Origin: a virus
Virus record (IMG/VR): IMGVR_UViG_3300010883_018321
Location: 1-34,213 of that record
Strand: one strand, 5' to 3'
Length of the DNA stretch: 34,213 nt
Shown: one piece after another, positions 16,001 to 22,292 of the stretch
Position numbering within the stretch: the stretch's first letter is position 1
How the letters are laid out: each line of letters starts with the position of its first letter
The notes under the pieces: model-generated
Database searches by the model: none
What the model was told of the DNA's origin: nothing
What the model saw: the letters and a program-made list of their open reading frames with translations, nothing else
Program-made: the position numbers and the translations under genes

Positions 16001-16267
16001 ACTGTCCAATGGGTAAATCTTGAAGGTTCACATAATGTAGATGGATCAACTGAGACTTATCCTAATAACCCTGCTTCCTTTAATAGCGGTCTTGCTTCTT
16101 CTGAACTTTGGAAATATACATATAAATTTGGTAAGTCCGGTACTTACGAGTATGAATGTACTCCGCATACGCAAAGAACAGATGATTCGCATACGGGAGG
16201 TACAATCACGATAGAGCGAGGGCCCACAAAGAAAGGTGAAAAGTTTCTAGATTATGAAGAATCATAA
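10073..16267 (+). CDS. Giant virion protein: Ca/Cys repeats plus cupredoxin end
   Basis: A 2064-residue protein, the largest here. The first about 1050 residues are Tyr/Pro/Gly-rich and beta-predicted without a recognised domain. About 1065-1544 holds tandem cysteine repeats of the type GC..D..ACNY.......NGTCYY alternating with acidic DADGDGICDE loops that look able to bind calcium. A CKC-type module lies at 1802-1814. Residues 1954-2049 are a plastocyanin-like (cupredoxin) domain with His1987, Cys2029 and His2032. Such repeats and copper-type domains are common in secreted marine bacterial adhesins, so this is likely a host- or particle-binding appendage. No clear ribosome-binding site precedes ATG 10073. 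The end overlaps the next gene by 14 bases. Confidence 0.75.
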   Translation: MSSHPYHEYLKKTSTPWLLPTEYWIEGVETSSSDLAEDGIEHYQHNQPGNLLFPTPLIVESGSYNLDVPQGDASKYTRLVDSGGIVHPVHLGKFRPYGVASTSGEYFISDFIPEGATLTGIEIAVFSRAEEISNGAVASCTLGTADIKRNKHEANLYFYESGQISPTPETTTYLGMVQSGVYTGKPPITQITPSHGVIEDGGYHYTPSDWSTPDTTNWTDSPFQYPSNKTSKPQTADDLGGSGNHPSITDKNISRYSYGPNSELGIVNEEAMRSFAGTQIGNGLSFTEMGGGIEPTFSYMEMSAQQLLDLDNNLWLNISIGESEDISNPLPWNIGAVYVKLHFIEKDWTIVPITIEATPRRGYYKGGIPYNFSAEKYQWGLQQDSLANAQAGLDAASLIYLSNQYRAMRFLGGPTNPDNPEYNYGICISEDLSQFRFDVNGYVITNHQECLDQVATPTTHHDSIFYRRDSSGYGGGMPNYGNTAPVQWEFAYEELVYQMEQGLVKGYDGEIATELGDILEGNRTPSYSDWVSFPWASISYDDRYDHLETYSQLYPQFPETTELESFQEAHLPDGNYNTVGLFYSRYDHTDLSVPDTVAIDPYYSVPESGEAWYEQGYNLNHRYYQGFMMHNKLIMSYDLSAIKYYYPVIGLQIPETTSHADGLVFDWNNDPIFEDSTLTNDSATLETKRGLLLTEGAGTGITSEWICEAYIEGPCNDQGTPPVHDTGEDACASLGLECSQVQEFTPQEGGGSMWEEFETNDPTINSCQWDFSENLGHSDDDMIELPTIARCHTDPQVELEYVTPYPYIFERPLRSEGHCVDMGPDPLAPGNGNTQERPTWSTIFWEYNSNQQACEEAGYYFIRSGHPHPTEGADSNLTNLTGGMGLEGYKQRFVQKFFIPYIATNMYPNSNNNGYGIGGDLLASLQSKVANNKYTVENLELEFIHGDIIMDNAMGIETQQGWWRKYQTIPKDLIVYQAVPPTVRETKELIDIPDKDSSDVGAVSIHGIAGVSYTSLAENVYIYGNKIKMMGSETQFVTPTLPQTDTYFCLDVRANNMSSATAVAGCVTDAFCNPIIDVDCGTEYETGASINPICTYDAVSGCTNDTACNYYWDVYPTAPSCATITDTGCYWATALACYSLTDSTIIPMFTCDPVCGDGYISGVDNSNYPIHGCMDPLACNYEPLAHVAYTPTTCYYAGSENLAAYPDGEHNLLYVDCQNNCLEDADGDGICDENEIYGCQDDTACNYDADATSDNGTCYYTYENDGIHDCSNVCLHDFNSDGICDEEDIPGCMTAGATNYNPNANIDNSPYIIEVGDDIIIADVTTFTWVVDLWFRIEIEGVGTGSGGVDEWKASVIPNGSGSSLGETWPYNGIDMSSAPYRVEGVLGARIDISWGSNTGHTLGDYWDVQVSESGVYNVTMGNSGIPTNTYVDVNASCYWLAAGSNMQCPAPAGQPGGPIFCCTGTLAYSYVCNNDDGIAFCLSIDANSDGVGGSFLEEFCDEAEVNGCYDEDALNYDALATYDSACADYYNCNYPDEAGSCVYNLENPGDLYFLGIPPDADTNFYTNEVFYPPSGTVMEPVFGSGTWTQIDATTGQMATNPQQEKWFTVHGHQLAFNRWYGGPRISNEGTHYLRTHTYERYDAHNIDSETNYYNDPLKLQNIIQTPNIDVNHFSEYYTGVNEESGFGMPNALTLSFMLSLNGIENNWNIFSQTWRYDPGLFYIRIIPVYDDGTAPQHANNDGIASQELSEPVPLQFSEEEYNGLGHRLNFANYCTNTPEFGDATIVGLGNINTMKWDEDSCKCQSGTWDGSNCTEGGVQTGNTWVENSDFTTSGRIGTSYNTVAQAAAAGNYDLFPGYPFDGYGEWEEVKVDINLSDFSFFDIPLNEDSGIALTNIFRIEFRYMSRPPATRNGLPTIWNEAGTPSQGIKYTMAAIDSVKVTAALSTGDNELPADHIVLVSEDGFMPADLNIALGETVQWVNLEGSHNVDGSTETYPNNPASFNSGLASSELWKYTYKFGKSGTYEYECTPHTQRTDDSHTGGTITIERGPTKKGEKFLDYEES
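13265..14704 (+). repeat. Tandem GC..D..ACNY / DxDxDGICDE repeats
   Basis: About 480 residues of the giant protein with at least five GC-starting units (for example GCMDPLACNY, GCQDDTACNY, GCMTAGATNY, GCYDEDALNY) joined by acidic loops (DADGDGICDENE, DFNSDGICDEED, DANSDGVGG). A non-repeat beta insert of about 100 residues without repeats splits the fourth and fifth units. Confidence 0.8.
15476..15514 (+). repeat. CKC-type mini-module, second copy
   Basis: Residues 1802-1814 of the giant protein: Cys1802, Cys1804, SGTW with Trp1809, Cys1814, preceded by WDEDS. Matches the module at 5308 but is four residues shorter before the last Cys. Confidence 0.6.
15932..16219 (+). other. Cupredoxin-like domain at C-terminus of giant protein
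   Basis: Residues 1954-2049. Strand order and landmarks follow plastocyanin-like domains: HIVLVSEDGFMPADL, then GETVQWVNLEGSHNVDG (His1987), TYPNNPASF, then GTYEYECTPH (Cys2029, His2032) and GGTITIERG. The axial Met expected five residues after the second His is Asp2037, so a blue type 1 copper site may be altered or absent; His2040 could substitute. Confidence 0.75.
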
Positions 16268-17102
16268 ATATATGATATATATTTTAGCTTTCGCAGCTTT
16301 TTTAGTAGCAGGTAATGCTGCGTTTTTTAGCGTAACTGGAATCTCTCATCTATTTTCAGGAGCATTTTGGTCGGTTGTATGTATGGCGGGTTCTCTCGAA
16401 ATAGGTAAGTTAGTAACTGCTTCGTTTCTATATAGATACTGGGATATAGTAAATAAGAGTCTAAAAATATATTTAGTAATAGGTTCTATTATTTTAGTAG
16501 GAATAACATCTATAGGAATATTTGGATACTTATCAAAAGCATATCAACAATCGTCATCAGAACTTATGCAACTTACTCTGAAGTTAGATCAATATGAAAC
16601 AGAATTAGAATTTATTACTAGTGATAAGAAGGCAGCAGAAAATTACCTAAATGAACAAATCAACTCTTTACCTGATAACTATGTTACAGCTAAGAGAACG
16701 TTAAGAAATGAATATATTCCTATTATTAGAGCGTACTCAGATTCTACTATGGCTATTTCTAGGCAGATAGCGGCTCTAAAAGGAAATCTTGTAGATACTG
16801 GAATAGACGTAGGGCCGGCTTTATATGTAGCTAAAGCTTTTGGGACTGATGTAGATACTGTAGTTAAATGGTTAATTCTTATCTTTATATTAGTGTTTGA
16901 TCCATTGGCAGTTGCTCTAGTTATAGCTACCAACGTTGCTATAGGAGAACGAGAAAAAAGTAATAGAGAAAAAGTTAAAAGCCGTAGTGTTACTGTTTCT
17001 GCTAAGCATATTATCCCTACCCAAGATCTAGTACTTGAGAATAAAGAAAAAGAGAAATCGATAGAGGAAGAAATACGTCCTCCGAGACAACAACCCTTTT
17101 AA
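16254..17102 (+). CDS. Four-helix membrane protein with coiled coil
   Basis: A 282-residue protein. Hydrophobic segments lie at about 8-30, 38-60, 70-95 and 200-228; between the third and fourth sits a long polar helical part (about 97-185) rich in Leu/Glu/Gln that should form a coiled coil outside or inside the membrane. The C-terminal tail (from about 229) is highly charged (EKEKSIEEEIRPPRQQ) and disordered. No enzymatic motif is visible. The start lies inside the giant protein gene, so translation is probably coupled. It may remodel or sit in the host membrane during infection, but no function can be assigned. Confidence 0.7.
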   Translation: MKNHKYMIYILAFAAFLVAGNAAFFSVTGISHLFSGAFWSVVCMAGSLEIGKLVTASFLYRYWDIVNKSLKIYLVIGSIILVGITSIGIFGYLSKAYQQSSSELMQLTLKLDQYETELEFITSDKKAAENYLNEQINSLPDNYVTAKRTLRNEYIPIIRAYSDSTMAISRQIAALKGNLVDTGIDVGPALYVAKAFGTDVDTVVKWLILIFILVFDPLAVALVIATNVAIGEREKSNREKVKSRSVTVSAKHIIPTQDLVLENKEKEKSIEEEIRPPRQQPF

Positions 17103-17123
17103 CACTTTAATCAGGAGGCACCT

Positions 17124-17864
17124 GTGTCTAAAAAGACCAAAGATAACTCCATCGCACCACTAGATTTAAATAAAAAATTAATCCAAAATAAAAGACAAGC
17201 CATGTCAAAACTTAAAAGAATAATGAAAGATAGTTTTCTTGAGTTTAGAAACTTAAATCAAAAGAAAATGTATAGTACTATGTCTTCTAAGGAAATTACC
17301 TTTGTGGGAGGGCCCGCGGGCGTAGGTAAAACTTATATAGTATCACACTATGCTCTTAAATCTCTAATTGAAAAAGGAACTCCTTATGATGGAATAGTTA
17401 TAACAAAACCACTAGTAGAAGCTAATGGTGAAAAGATTGGATTTCTCCCCGGAGATTTATCTGAAAAAACTGATCCTTTTATGATGTCTTATTGGTATAA
17501 TATTCGTAAATTTATAGGTAGTGATACCATGGATATTCTAATACATGAAAAAGTAATAGAAGTCATTCCCTTAGCTTTTATGAGGGGATTAACTTTAGAT
17601 AATAAAATAGTTATTTTGGATGAGGCTCAAAATGCAACACCAGAACAGATTAAAATGTTTTTAACTAGGATAGGAGACCGAAGTAAATATATAATTTGTG
17701 GAGACGTAGAGCAAACTGATCGTAAAGACGCTAATGGTTTGGCAGATAGTCTTACAAGATTTACTAATATGAATGAAATCGGTATTTGTACTTTTAACAA
17801 AGAAGATATTGTTAGAAATAATCTAATTAGTAAAATATTAGATAGGTATCAAGATGATGTTTGA
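17124..17864 (+). CDS. phoH: PhoH-like P-loop ATPase
   Basis: A 246-residue ATPase of the PhoH family, common in marine phages. Walker A is GGPAGVGKT (62-70), Walker B VILDEAQ with Asp166, and the family strands GIVITKPLVEANGEKIGFLPG and ICGDVEQTDRKDANGL are present. The latter matches the GDxxQ-D sensor region. PhoH proteins bind nucleotides and have been linked to RNA handling and phosphate stress, though the phage role is unsettled. The start is GTG 17124 behind a perfect AGGAGG seven bases upstream. The N-terminal 50 residues are basic and probably flexible. Confidence 0.92.
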   Translation: MSKKTKDNSIAPLDLNKKLIQNKRQAMSKLKRIMKDSFLEFRNLNQKKMYSTMSSKEITFVGGPAGVGKTYIVSHYALKSLIEKGTPYDGIVITKPLVEANGEKIGFLPGDLSEKTDPFMMSYWYNIRKFIGSDTMDILIHEKVIEVIPLAFMRGLTLDNKIVILDEAQNATPEQIKMFLTRIGDRSKYIICGDVEQTDRKDANGLADSLTRFTNMNEIGICTFNKEDIVRNNLISKILDRYQDDV

Positions 17865-17894
17865 CATATCTAAAGTATATAAGGAGAATTAAAT

Positions 17895-18335
17895 ATGGCA
17901 GCAATAGTTGATATTATAACAAGGGCACTAAAAGGATCACCATTAACATCCAATGAAATGGATACTAACTTTCTAAATCTGAAGGAGGGAGTTGAAGCAG
18001 CGTCTCCTCCTGGCTTTGATTTTAATAGTGATAATACAATTTTAACTATTAACAATTTAGAACCATGGGATGTTCAGTTATTTCCAAATTTAGGATCCGG
18101 TACATTACATCTAGGACATGTTCTAAGTACAACAAGAATTAGAAATCATTTATTGGTGGACAAGACGGAAAATGACGGTAAGCCCTTAATGCTATTAAAA
18201 ATGAGCGGTCAAGAAGTGTATAAAATCACTAAGGAAGGTTTACCCATTTTGAGTGTTAAGGATGCTCCTCCTGCCTTTATTGCAGGTGGAATGTTTTTTG
18301 ATGGTAATGTATTTTATGCAGGAGAGTCGTCATAA
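17895..18335 (+). CDS. Probable tail/baseplate-associated structural protein
   Basis: A 146-residue protein. Its start (IITRALKGSPLTSNEMDTNF, residues 7-26) closely follows a short motif I know from the N-terminal region of phage tail-fibre and baseplate proteins, where TR..KG..LT..EMD.NF precedes the shaft. The remainder alternates beta segments (TLHLGHVLSTTRIRNHLLVD, PLMLLKMSGQEVYKI) and ends with GGMFFDGNVFYAG, like a small fibre tip. AAGGAG lies nine bases before ATG. It overlaps the following gene by one base. Confidence 0.55.
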   Translation: MAAIVDIITRALKGSPLTSNEMDTNFLNLKEGVEAASPPGFDFNSDNTILTINNLEPWDVQLFPNLGSGTLHLGHVLSTTRIRNHLLVDKTENDGKPLMLLKMSGQEVYKITKEGLPILSVKDAPPAFIAGGMFFDGNVFYAGESS

Positions 18336-18568
18336 TGGGAATTTTACACAAAGGCACTAATCTAAAAACCGAAGTAAAAGAAAATAACAAAACAAAATTA
18401 GATGCTTTAGGATTAGAAATAGAAGATCTTTCTTTTATATTAACTGCAATTCGAAATAGTATGATATCTGGTACTTCTTTGGAGCAGGCAGTTAAAACTG
18501 TATACAAACTACAAACATTATATACTAAATTTGATAAATTATCTACGATAGAGAAAAATGCAGAATAG
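18335..18568 (+). CDS. Small helical protein, unknown
   Basis: A 77-residue protein starting at an ATG that shares a base with the previous stop (taATG). The sequence is soluble and helical: a Lys/Glu-rich N-terminus, then LDALGLEIEDLSFILTAIRN and AVKTVYKLQTLYTKFDKL. No motif recognised. Its position between a fibre-like protein and a deformylase-like protein suggests a virion assembly or chaperone-type role, but that is context only. Confidence 0.6.
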   Translation: MGILHKGTNLKTEVKENNKTKLDALGLEIEDLSFILTAIRNSMISGTSLEQAVKTVYKLQTLYTKFDKLSTIEKNAE

Positions 18569-18573
18569 AGGAG

Positions 18574-19386
18574 ATGATGACTGATCTTCCAATCGGCTTA
18601 TTACAACAAGAAAATAGACAAAATTTTCTAAACTATAATGAATATAGTAAGATTGCAGACATAGTTCAAGAGTTTCCAGAAAAAGGTATTATGGAAACTA
18701 TTGGAGTTTATGAAGGACAACAAACTCTTAAAAATGAACTTCAAGATAGTTTAAATAGTCGTATTGATAAAAATGAATTAATAGCTATATCGGCTATACA
18801 AGTCGGTATTCCAATTCATGCCGTTTACTTTGAATATCAAAATATTACTAGATTATTAATGGAACCTTCTTTATCTGTAATAGAAGGTTCAAAACCTTCC
18901 TTATTTTTAAAACTTATAAAGTGTCCTAATTCTCCTCTACCTTATTATATTGGAATATTTAATAAAAATATTAGAATAAGTTCTTCTAATAATAAGAAAG
19001 ATATAGTTTTAGAATTAGATCATAAAGATCCAATAGATCCGTTAGGGACCTTATCCGCTAATCTTCAAAAAGCTATATGGGCAGATAAAGGGTATATACC
19101 CGGAGATGCTATAGAACTTCCAATGAGTTACAGTAATGTATGTAAATTGTTTAATAAAGAGACTAGTAAATTACACGAGAGTTTTAATTGTACTATTCAT
19201 AGGCAAGAATTAGAAAAAATAATTGAGGCTCTAGAAATAGTAGATATTTCGGGAGCCTACATGTCAACTGTTAATACTATTAAATTTAATTTATTAACAC
19301 TATTGGCAAACAATATAACTACAGAATGGATCCCGGTTCCTCCGGTTGATTTATTTAGTAAACAAAGTTCTTTGAACTTATCATAA
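18574..19386 (+). CDS. Peptide-deformylase-like protein lacking catalytic residues
   Basis: A 270-residue protein whose middle follows peptide deformylase order. Motif 1, normally GxGLAAxQVGIP, is here LIAISAIQVGIP (69-80). The motif 2 region keeps a Cys (Cys117, in IKCPNSP). The motif 3 helix, normally QHEIDHLNG, reads QKAIWADKG (165-173), so both metal-binding His and the catalytic Glu are gone. It therefore should not remove formyl groups from nascent proteins. About 60 extra residues at each end have no deformylase counterpart. A structural or ribosome-binding decoy role is possible. ATG 18577 follows GGAG at three bases and may be the true start. Family call rests on pattern only. Confidence 0.5.
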   Translation: MMTDLPIGLLQQENRQNFLNYNEYSKIADIVQEFPEKGIMETIGVYEGQQTLKNELQDSLNSRIDKNELIAISAIQVGIPIHAVYFEYQNITRLLMEPSLSVIEGSKPSLFLKLIKCPNSPLPYYIGIFNKNIRISSSNNKKDIVLELDHKDPIDPLGTLSANLQKAIWADKGYIPGDAIELPMSYSNVCKLFNKETSKLHESFNCTIHRQELEKIIEALEIVDISGAYMSTVNTIKFNLLTLLANNITTEWIPVPPVDLFSKQSSLNLS

Positions 19387-19424
19387 AAAAGTATTAATAT
19401 AGAACATTAAATTAGGAGGCAAAA

Positions 19425-19691
19425 ATGTCAATTAAAATAAATCCAAAGCAGGATAGAATAGTAATAGATATAGTAAAGGTAGATAATAAAACAGAGTCCG
19501 GTATTATAATTCCTGACTCTGCAAAAGAACGTCCATATGAAGCTACAGTTCTCGCGGTAGGTCCAGATGTTAAAAATGTATCAGAAGGCGAAGTTGTAAT
19601 ATTTTCTAAGTATTCCGGTACAAAAGTAAAAGTATTGGAAACTGAATATCACATTATACGTGAAGACGATATCATAGCAGGCATAGCTTAG
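19425..19691 (+). CDS. GroES-like co-chaperonin (Cpn10)
   Basis: An 88-residue co-chaperonin, near the usual length of about 95. The N-terminal strand (KINPKQDRIVIDIVKV), the mobile loop with its hydrophobic GroEL-binding triplet (ESGIIIPDSA, residues 24-33), the GPDVKNVSEGEVVIFSKYSGT strand pair and the closing EYHIIREDDIIAGI are all clear. Like T4 gp31 or phage GroES homologues it should cap host GroEL and help fold capsid proteins. TTAGGAGG sits six bases before the ATG. Its expression with structural genes fits that role. Confidence 0.93.
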   Translation: MSIKINPKQDRIVIDIVKVDNKTESGIIIPDSAKERPYEATVLAVGPDVKNVSEGEVVIFSKYSGTKVKVLETEYHIIREDDIIAGIA

Positions 19692-19701
19692 ACACCCTTC
19701 C

Positions 19702-20034
19702 ATGCCAAAATATAAATGGTCTAAAAAGAAAATTATTACAGATATTCTTAACTTAGAGCCGAATAATCGTTATTCAACATATGTTAAGAAAACTAATGGT
19801 AGTTTATGGAAAGCAGCCCAACGTTATTTTGGCTCTTGGAAAGGAGCTGTGGAAGAAGCAACTGGCGAGAATTATGAAACTATAGTAAAATGGGGCCCCA
19901 GAGTACCGCATAATGCTAGTAGCATTACTTTGCTCTGCTCCATAAAAACATGTATATTCTCCCATCATGCTAAAGGTTTTTGTCAGCTACACTATAATCA
20001 ACAAAAATATAAAGAAAGAGACATAACTATTTAA
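19702..20034 (+). CDS. Homing-endonuclease-associated repeat protein with zinc motif
   Basis: A 110-residue protein. Residues 5-53 follow the homing endonuclease-associated repeat: W-x-KK-x-IIxDI, then SLWKAAQRYFGSWKGAVEEA, a small helical DNA-binding unit found beside HNH nucleases. The C-terminal third carries a Cys/His cluster (C-x4-C, HH, GFCQLHY) that likely binds zinc. No nuclease catalytic motif is present, so it is probably a DNA-binding or regulatory protein derived from a homing enzyme. The ribosome-binding site is weak. Confidence 0.6.
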   Translation: MPKYKWSKKKIITDILNLEPNNRYSTYVKKTNGSLWKAAQRYFGSWKGAVEEATGENYETIVKWGPRVPHNASSITLLCSIKTCIFSHHAKGFCQLHYNQQKYKERDITI

Positions 20035-20430
20035 ATGCTAGTAGTTAATAAATACGCAGACAATGATAGTAGTATTATTCAATATGAACGAAAACATTTA
20101 AACACTTATCTTGCGCAGCAGATAAAAAGTATTACGTCTATGCAAGATGTTCAAAGTTTTACTGTGGAGTTTAAAATGACAAGTGATTTTATTGTTCCAT
20201 CAAAAATACCTATTAGTAGATTTATTAAAAATAGAGTAAAAGTAAAAACATATTCTGAATATAATTATTTAACAGTTCCTAGTGTATTATTGCAAATACA
20301 ATATACTGAAGAACTACATAATGATACAATTATGTGGAAAGAGATTATGGTACTTCCAAAGAAATTAGAAAAGAAATTATTACCATTATTAGAAAAAGCG
20401 AGAGAATATGACTTATCTCAGAAGAAATAA
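20035..20430 (+). CDS. Unknown protein, possible virion assembly
   Basis: A 131-residue soluble alpha/beta protein. It starts directly after the previous stop with only a weak AAAGAGA upstream and overlaps the following gene by 23 bases. Strands such as SFTVEFKM and VPSVLLQIQYTEEL are followed by a basic C-terminal helix (LPKKLEKKLLPLLEKAREY). No motif recognised. The tight overlap suggests coupled expression with the 379-residue protein after it. Confidence 0.6.
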   Translation: MLVVNKYADNDSSIIQYERKHLNTYLAQQIKSITSMQDVQSFTVEFKMTSDFIVPSKIPISRFIKNRVKVKTYSEYNYLTVPSVLLQIQYTEELHNDTIMWKEIMVLPKKLEKKLLPLLEKAREYDLSQKK

Positions 20431-21547
20431 ATTACAACGAGAACGTAAAGCTGTTCATGGAGATCAGCCCACTGGCGATAGTTCGGCTACTAAAGTAGCC
20501 GAAGCAACTGCAGAGGATATACAAGATAATATAAATACTCTGGAAGAACTTTATGATGACGGAGTACGTATTAATTTATTAGAAGAAACTGAAAAGCTTA
20601 TTCTAGAATTAGAACAAAAGACATCTGATGGATTAGGGATCGGCGAGAATGCTATTGCTGAAGTTATTGATCCTGAAAATAACTTTAACTTAGTTAAAGC
20701 CATGTCTACCTTAACGGGTGAACCGACTCTTGGATTAGATAAAGAGATAATAGAGATGGCAGTTGATTTATCATTAGATAGTTTTGCACATTTAAATGGC
20801 TTTGATCCAGTAGCTTCTGCTTTAGGCCTACATGGCGGAGATGGTAGATTTCCTAATGCTCCCTTACCTAGATTATTTTTAGAATGTAAAGAAATGCAAA
20901 AACTAAAAAATATACCTTCTCCAGGTGATGAGGATTACACGACTAAGCCTATAGCAGAAGTACAACGAGAAGCTACCCAAGCACAATTTTTGGATATATA
21001 TACTAAGTTATGGCGTATTTTTAAATACTTTCCAGGAGTAGATATTAAGAAGTTTCTTAAAAAGGTTAGAAATAGATGGACTAAGCGGCCCGTCAATAGA
21101 GCAATTAACTGGGTCACATGTAACATGATTAATCCAGGATGGATGCTTCTTTCAGGTGAGGCTAGATCATGTCCTCCGGGCTCTGAATCAGATGATCCAT
21201 TAGATAAAGATGAAACGTATCATCTTTCTTCTGAAGATCTAGACGGAACTGGTATGGATTGTATGGAAGCCTCTGCTCTAGTTTTACATTATTTAGGGAC
21301 AGAGCATCATGATAATAAAAATTTAAATATGTATATAGCGGCAAAAGAACACAGAGAACTACATGAAGCTAATAAATTTGCAACACTTACAGCTGCGATT
21401 AAACACCCTGAAGAGTTTGAAAACCAAATTAATACTCTTAATGAATCAACTAAAGTGGTGCCTCGATATAAAAAAAGATATTATGATAATAAAGATAAAT
21501 TTATTTCTATAGACCGAGAAACAATAGTTATGAAAGGAATTATATAA
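20408..21547 (+). CDS. Unknown 379-residue protein, likely structural
   Basis: Acidic at the N-terminus, with a long helical part (about 30-75, NINTLEELYDDGVRINLLEE), a middle of mixed helices and a more basic segment near 200-230 (FLKKVRNRWTKRPVNRAINW). Three cysteines lie within about 50 residues of the centre (CNMINPGW, CPPGSES, GMDCMEAS) and may bind a metal or be chance. No homology recognised. Co-translated with its neighbours (overlap 23 bases before, one base after). Neck, connector or scaffold-type roles are plausible by position only. Confidence 0.6.
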   Translation: MTYLRRNKLQRERKAVHGDQPTGDSSATKVAEATAEDIQDNINTLEELYDDGVRINLLEETEKLILELEQKTSDGLGIGENAIAEVIDPENNFNLVKAMSTLTGEPTLGLDKEIIEMAVDLSLDSFAHLNGFDPVASALGLHGGDGRFPNAPLPRLFLECKEMQKLKNIPSPGDEDYTTKPIAEVQREATQAQFLDIYTKLWRIFKYFPGVDIKKFLKKVRNRWTKRPVNRAINWVTCNMINPGWMLLSGEARSCPPGSESDDPLDKDETYHLSSEDLDGTGMDCMEASALVLHYLGTEHHDNKNLNMYIAAKEHRELHEANKFATLTAAIKHPEEFENQINTLNESTKVVPRYKKRYYDNKDKFISIDRETIVMKGII

Positions 21548-21837
21548 TGGAATATAAGGAATTATATTCTAATGAAATTTACTTAGGAGATTATGCCATA
21601 GAATGGGTTGATCAAAAATTAGTAGTTACTTGCTCATGCGCTGATAATACTAATATTGAAGTTTTTTCTGATAGCTATAGTACTTGTGATACCTGTGGTA
21701 GACGCTACTCAATTCTTGAATTAATTAAAGTAGAAGTGCCTATAAGATATGAGGAAAACAATAATGAAGAATTTGAAATTGATAAAGCAGTCTTTGTTGA
21801 ATTAGTAGAAAAACAACATAGTAAAGGACAACGATAA
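21547..21837 (+). CDS. Small zinc-ribbon-like protein
   Basis: A 96-residue acidic protein with a cysteine quartet in the middle: TCSC (about 36-39) and CDTCGRRY (about 54-61), spaced like a zinc ribbon. The C-terminus is rich in Glu and Asn (RYEENNNEEFEID). AAAGGA precedes the ATG, which overlaps the previous stop by one base. Similar small ribbon proteins are common between phage structural genes; nucleic-acid or protein binding is likely but unproven. Confidence 0.6.
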   Translation: MEYKELYSNEIYLGDYAIEWVDQKLVVTCSCADNTNIEVFSDSYSTCDTCGRRYSILELIKVEVPIRYEENNNEEFEIDKAVFVELVEKQHSKGQR

Positions 21838-22292
21838 TGGGATTTATAACAGATCAACTTAGAAAACGATTAGAAGAAAGAAAGAAAAGTAAAAAACTGG
21901 GTGCAACTTTTAATAAGACACCAAAAAAAGATATTACTTTTTTACCTGCCGATACACCAGCATCTGCTATGACAGAACATGTAAATAATAGAATACTGTT
22001 TTTAATGAATCAAGTAGGCGGAGCAGATAAATTCGGAGAGGGAGATTTTACAATACAATATATTGACCAAACAAAAGATACTGATATAATTCAAAAAAGT
22101 ACCAAATCTTTAGCAAGAAAAACAGCTAAAGATTCTTCTAGTGTATTGGGCCCCGGTAATAGAATTCCTGAGTACGATTGGGAACCAGTAGAAGAAGAGA
22201 TTGTATCTGAGTTAGCGCCAAATATAAATGTTAACCAATTACAGTTTTATATGATTATAATAGAATACACACATATAAAAGAGGTTGTATGA
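21837..22292 (+). CDS. Unknown protein, possible tail/neck component
   Basis: A 151-residue protein with a very basic start (RKRLEERKKSKKLG), a middle of mixed structure and an aromatic C-terminal strand (QLQFYMIIIEYTHI). No recognised motif. It begins one base before the end of the upstream gene and overlaps the protease-like gene by four bases, so it belongs to the same translation-coupled series. Confidence 0.55.
   Translation: MGFITDQLRKRLEERKKSKKLGATFNKTPKKDITFLPADTPASAMTEHVNNRILFLMNQVGGADKFGEGDFTIQYIDQTKDTDIIQKSTKSLARKTAKDSSSVLGPGNRIPEYDWEPVEEEIVSELAPNINVNQLQFYMIIIEYTHIKEVV

Noticed and set aside
17863-17894. Sigma-70 promoter TTGACA followed by TATAAG before 17895
   Set aside because: The two boxes are only about ten bases apart instead of about seventeen; the A+T-rich stretch mostly reflects the ribosome-binding region.
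20408-20430. Programmed frameshift joining the 131- and 379-residue proteins, as in tail chaperones
   Set aside because: The overlap has no clear slippery heptamer or following structure, and both proteins have their own start codons.
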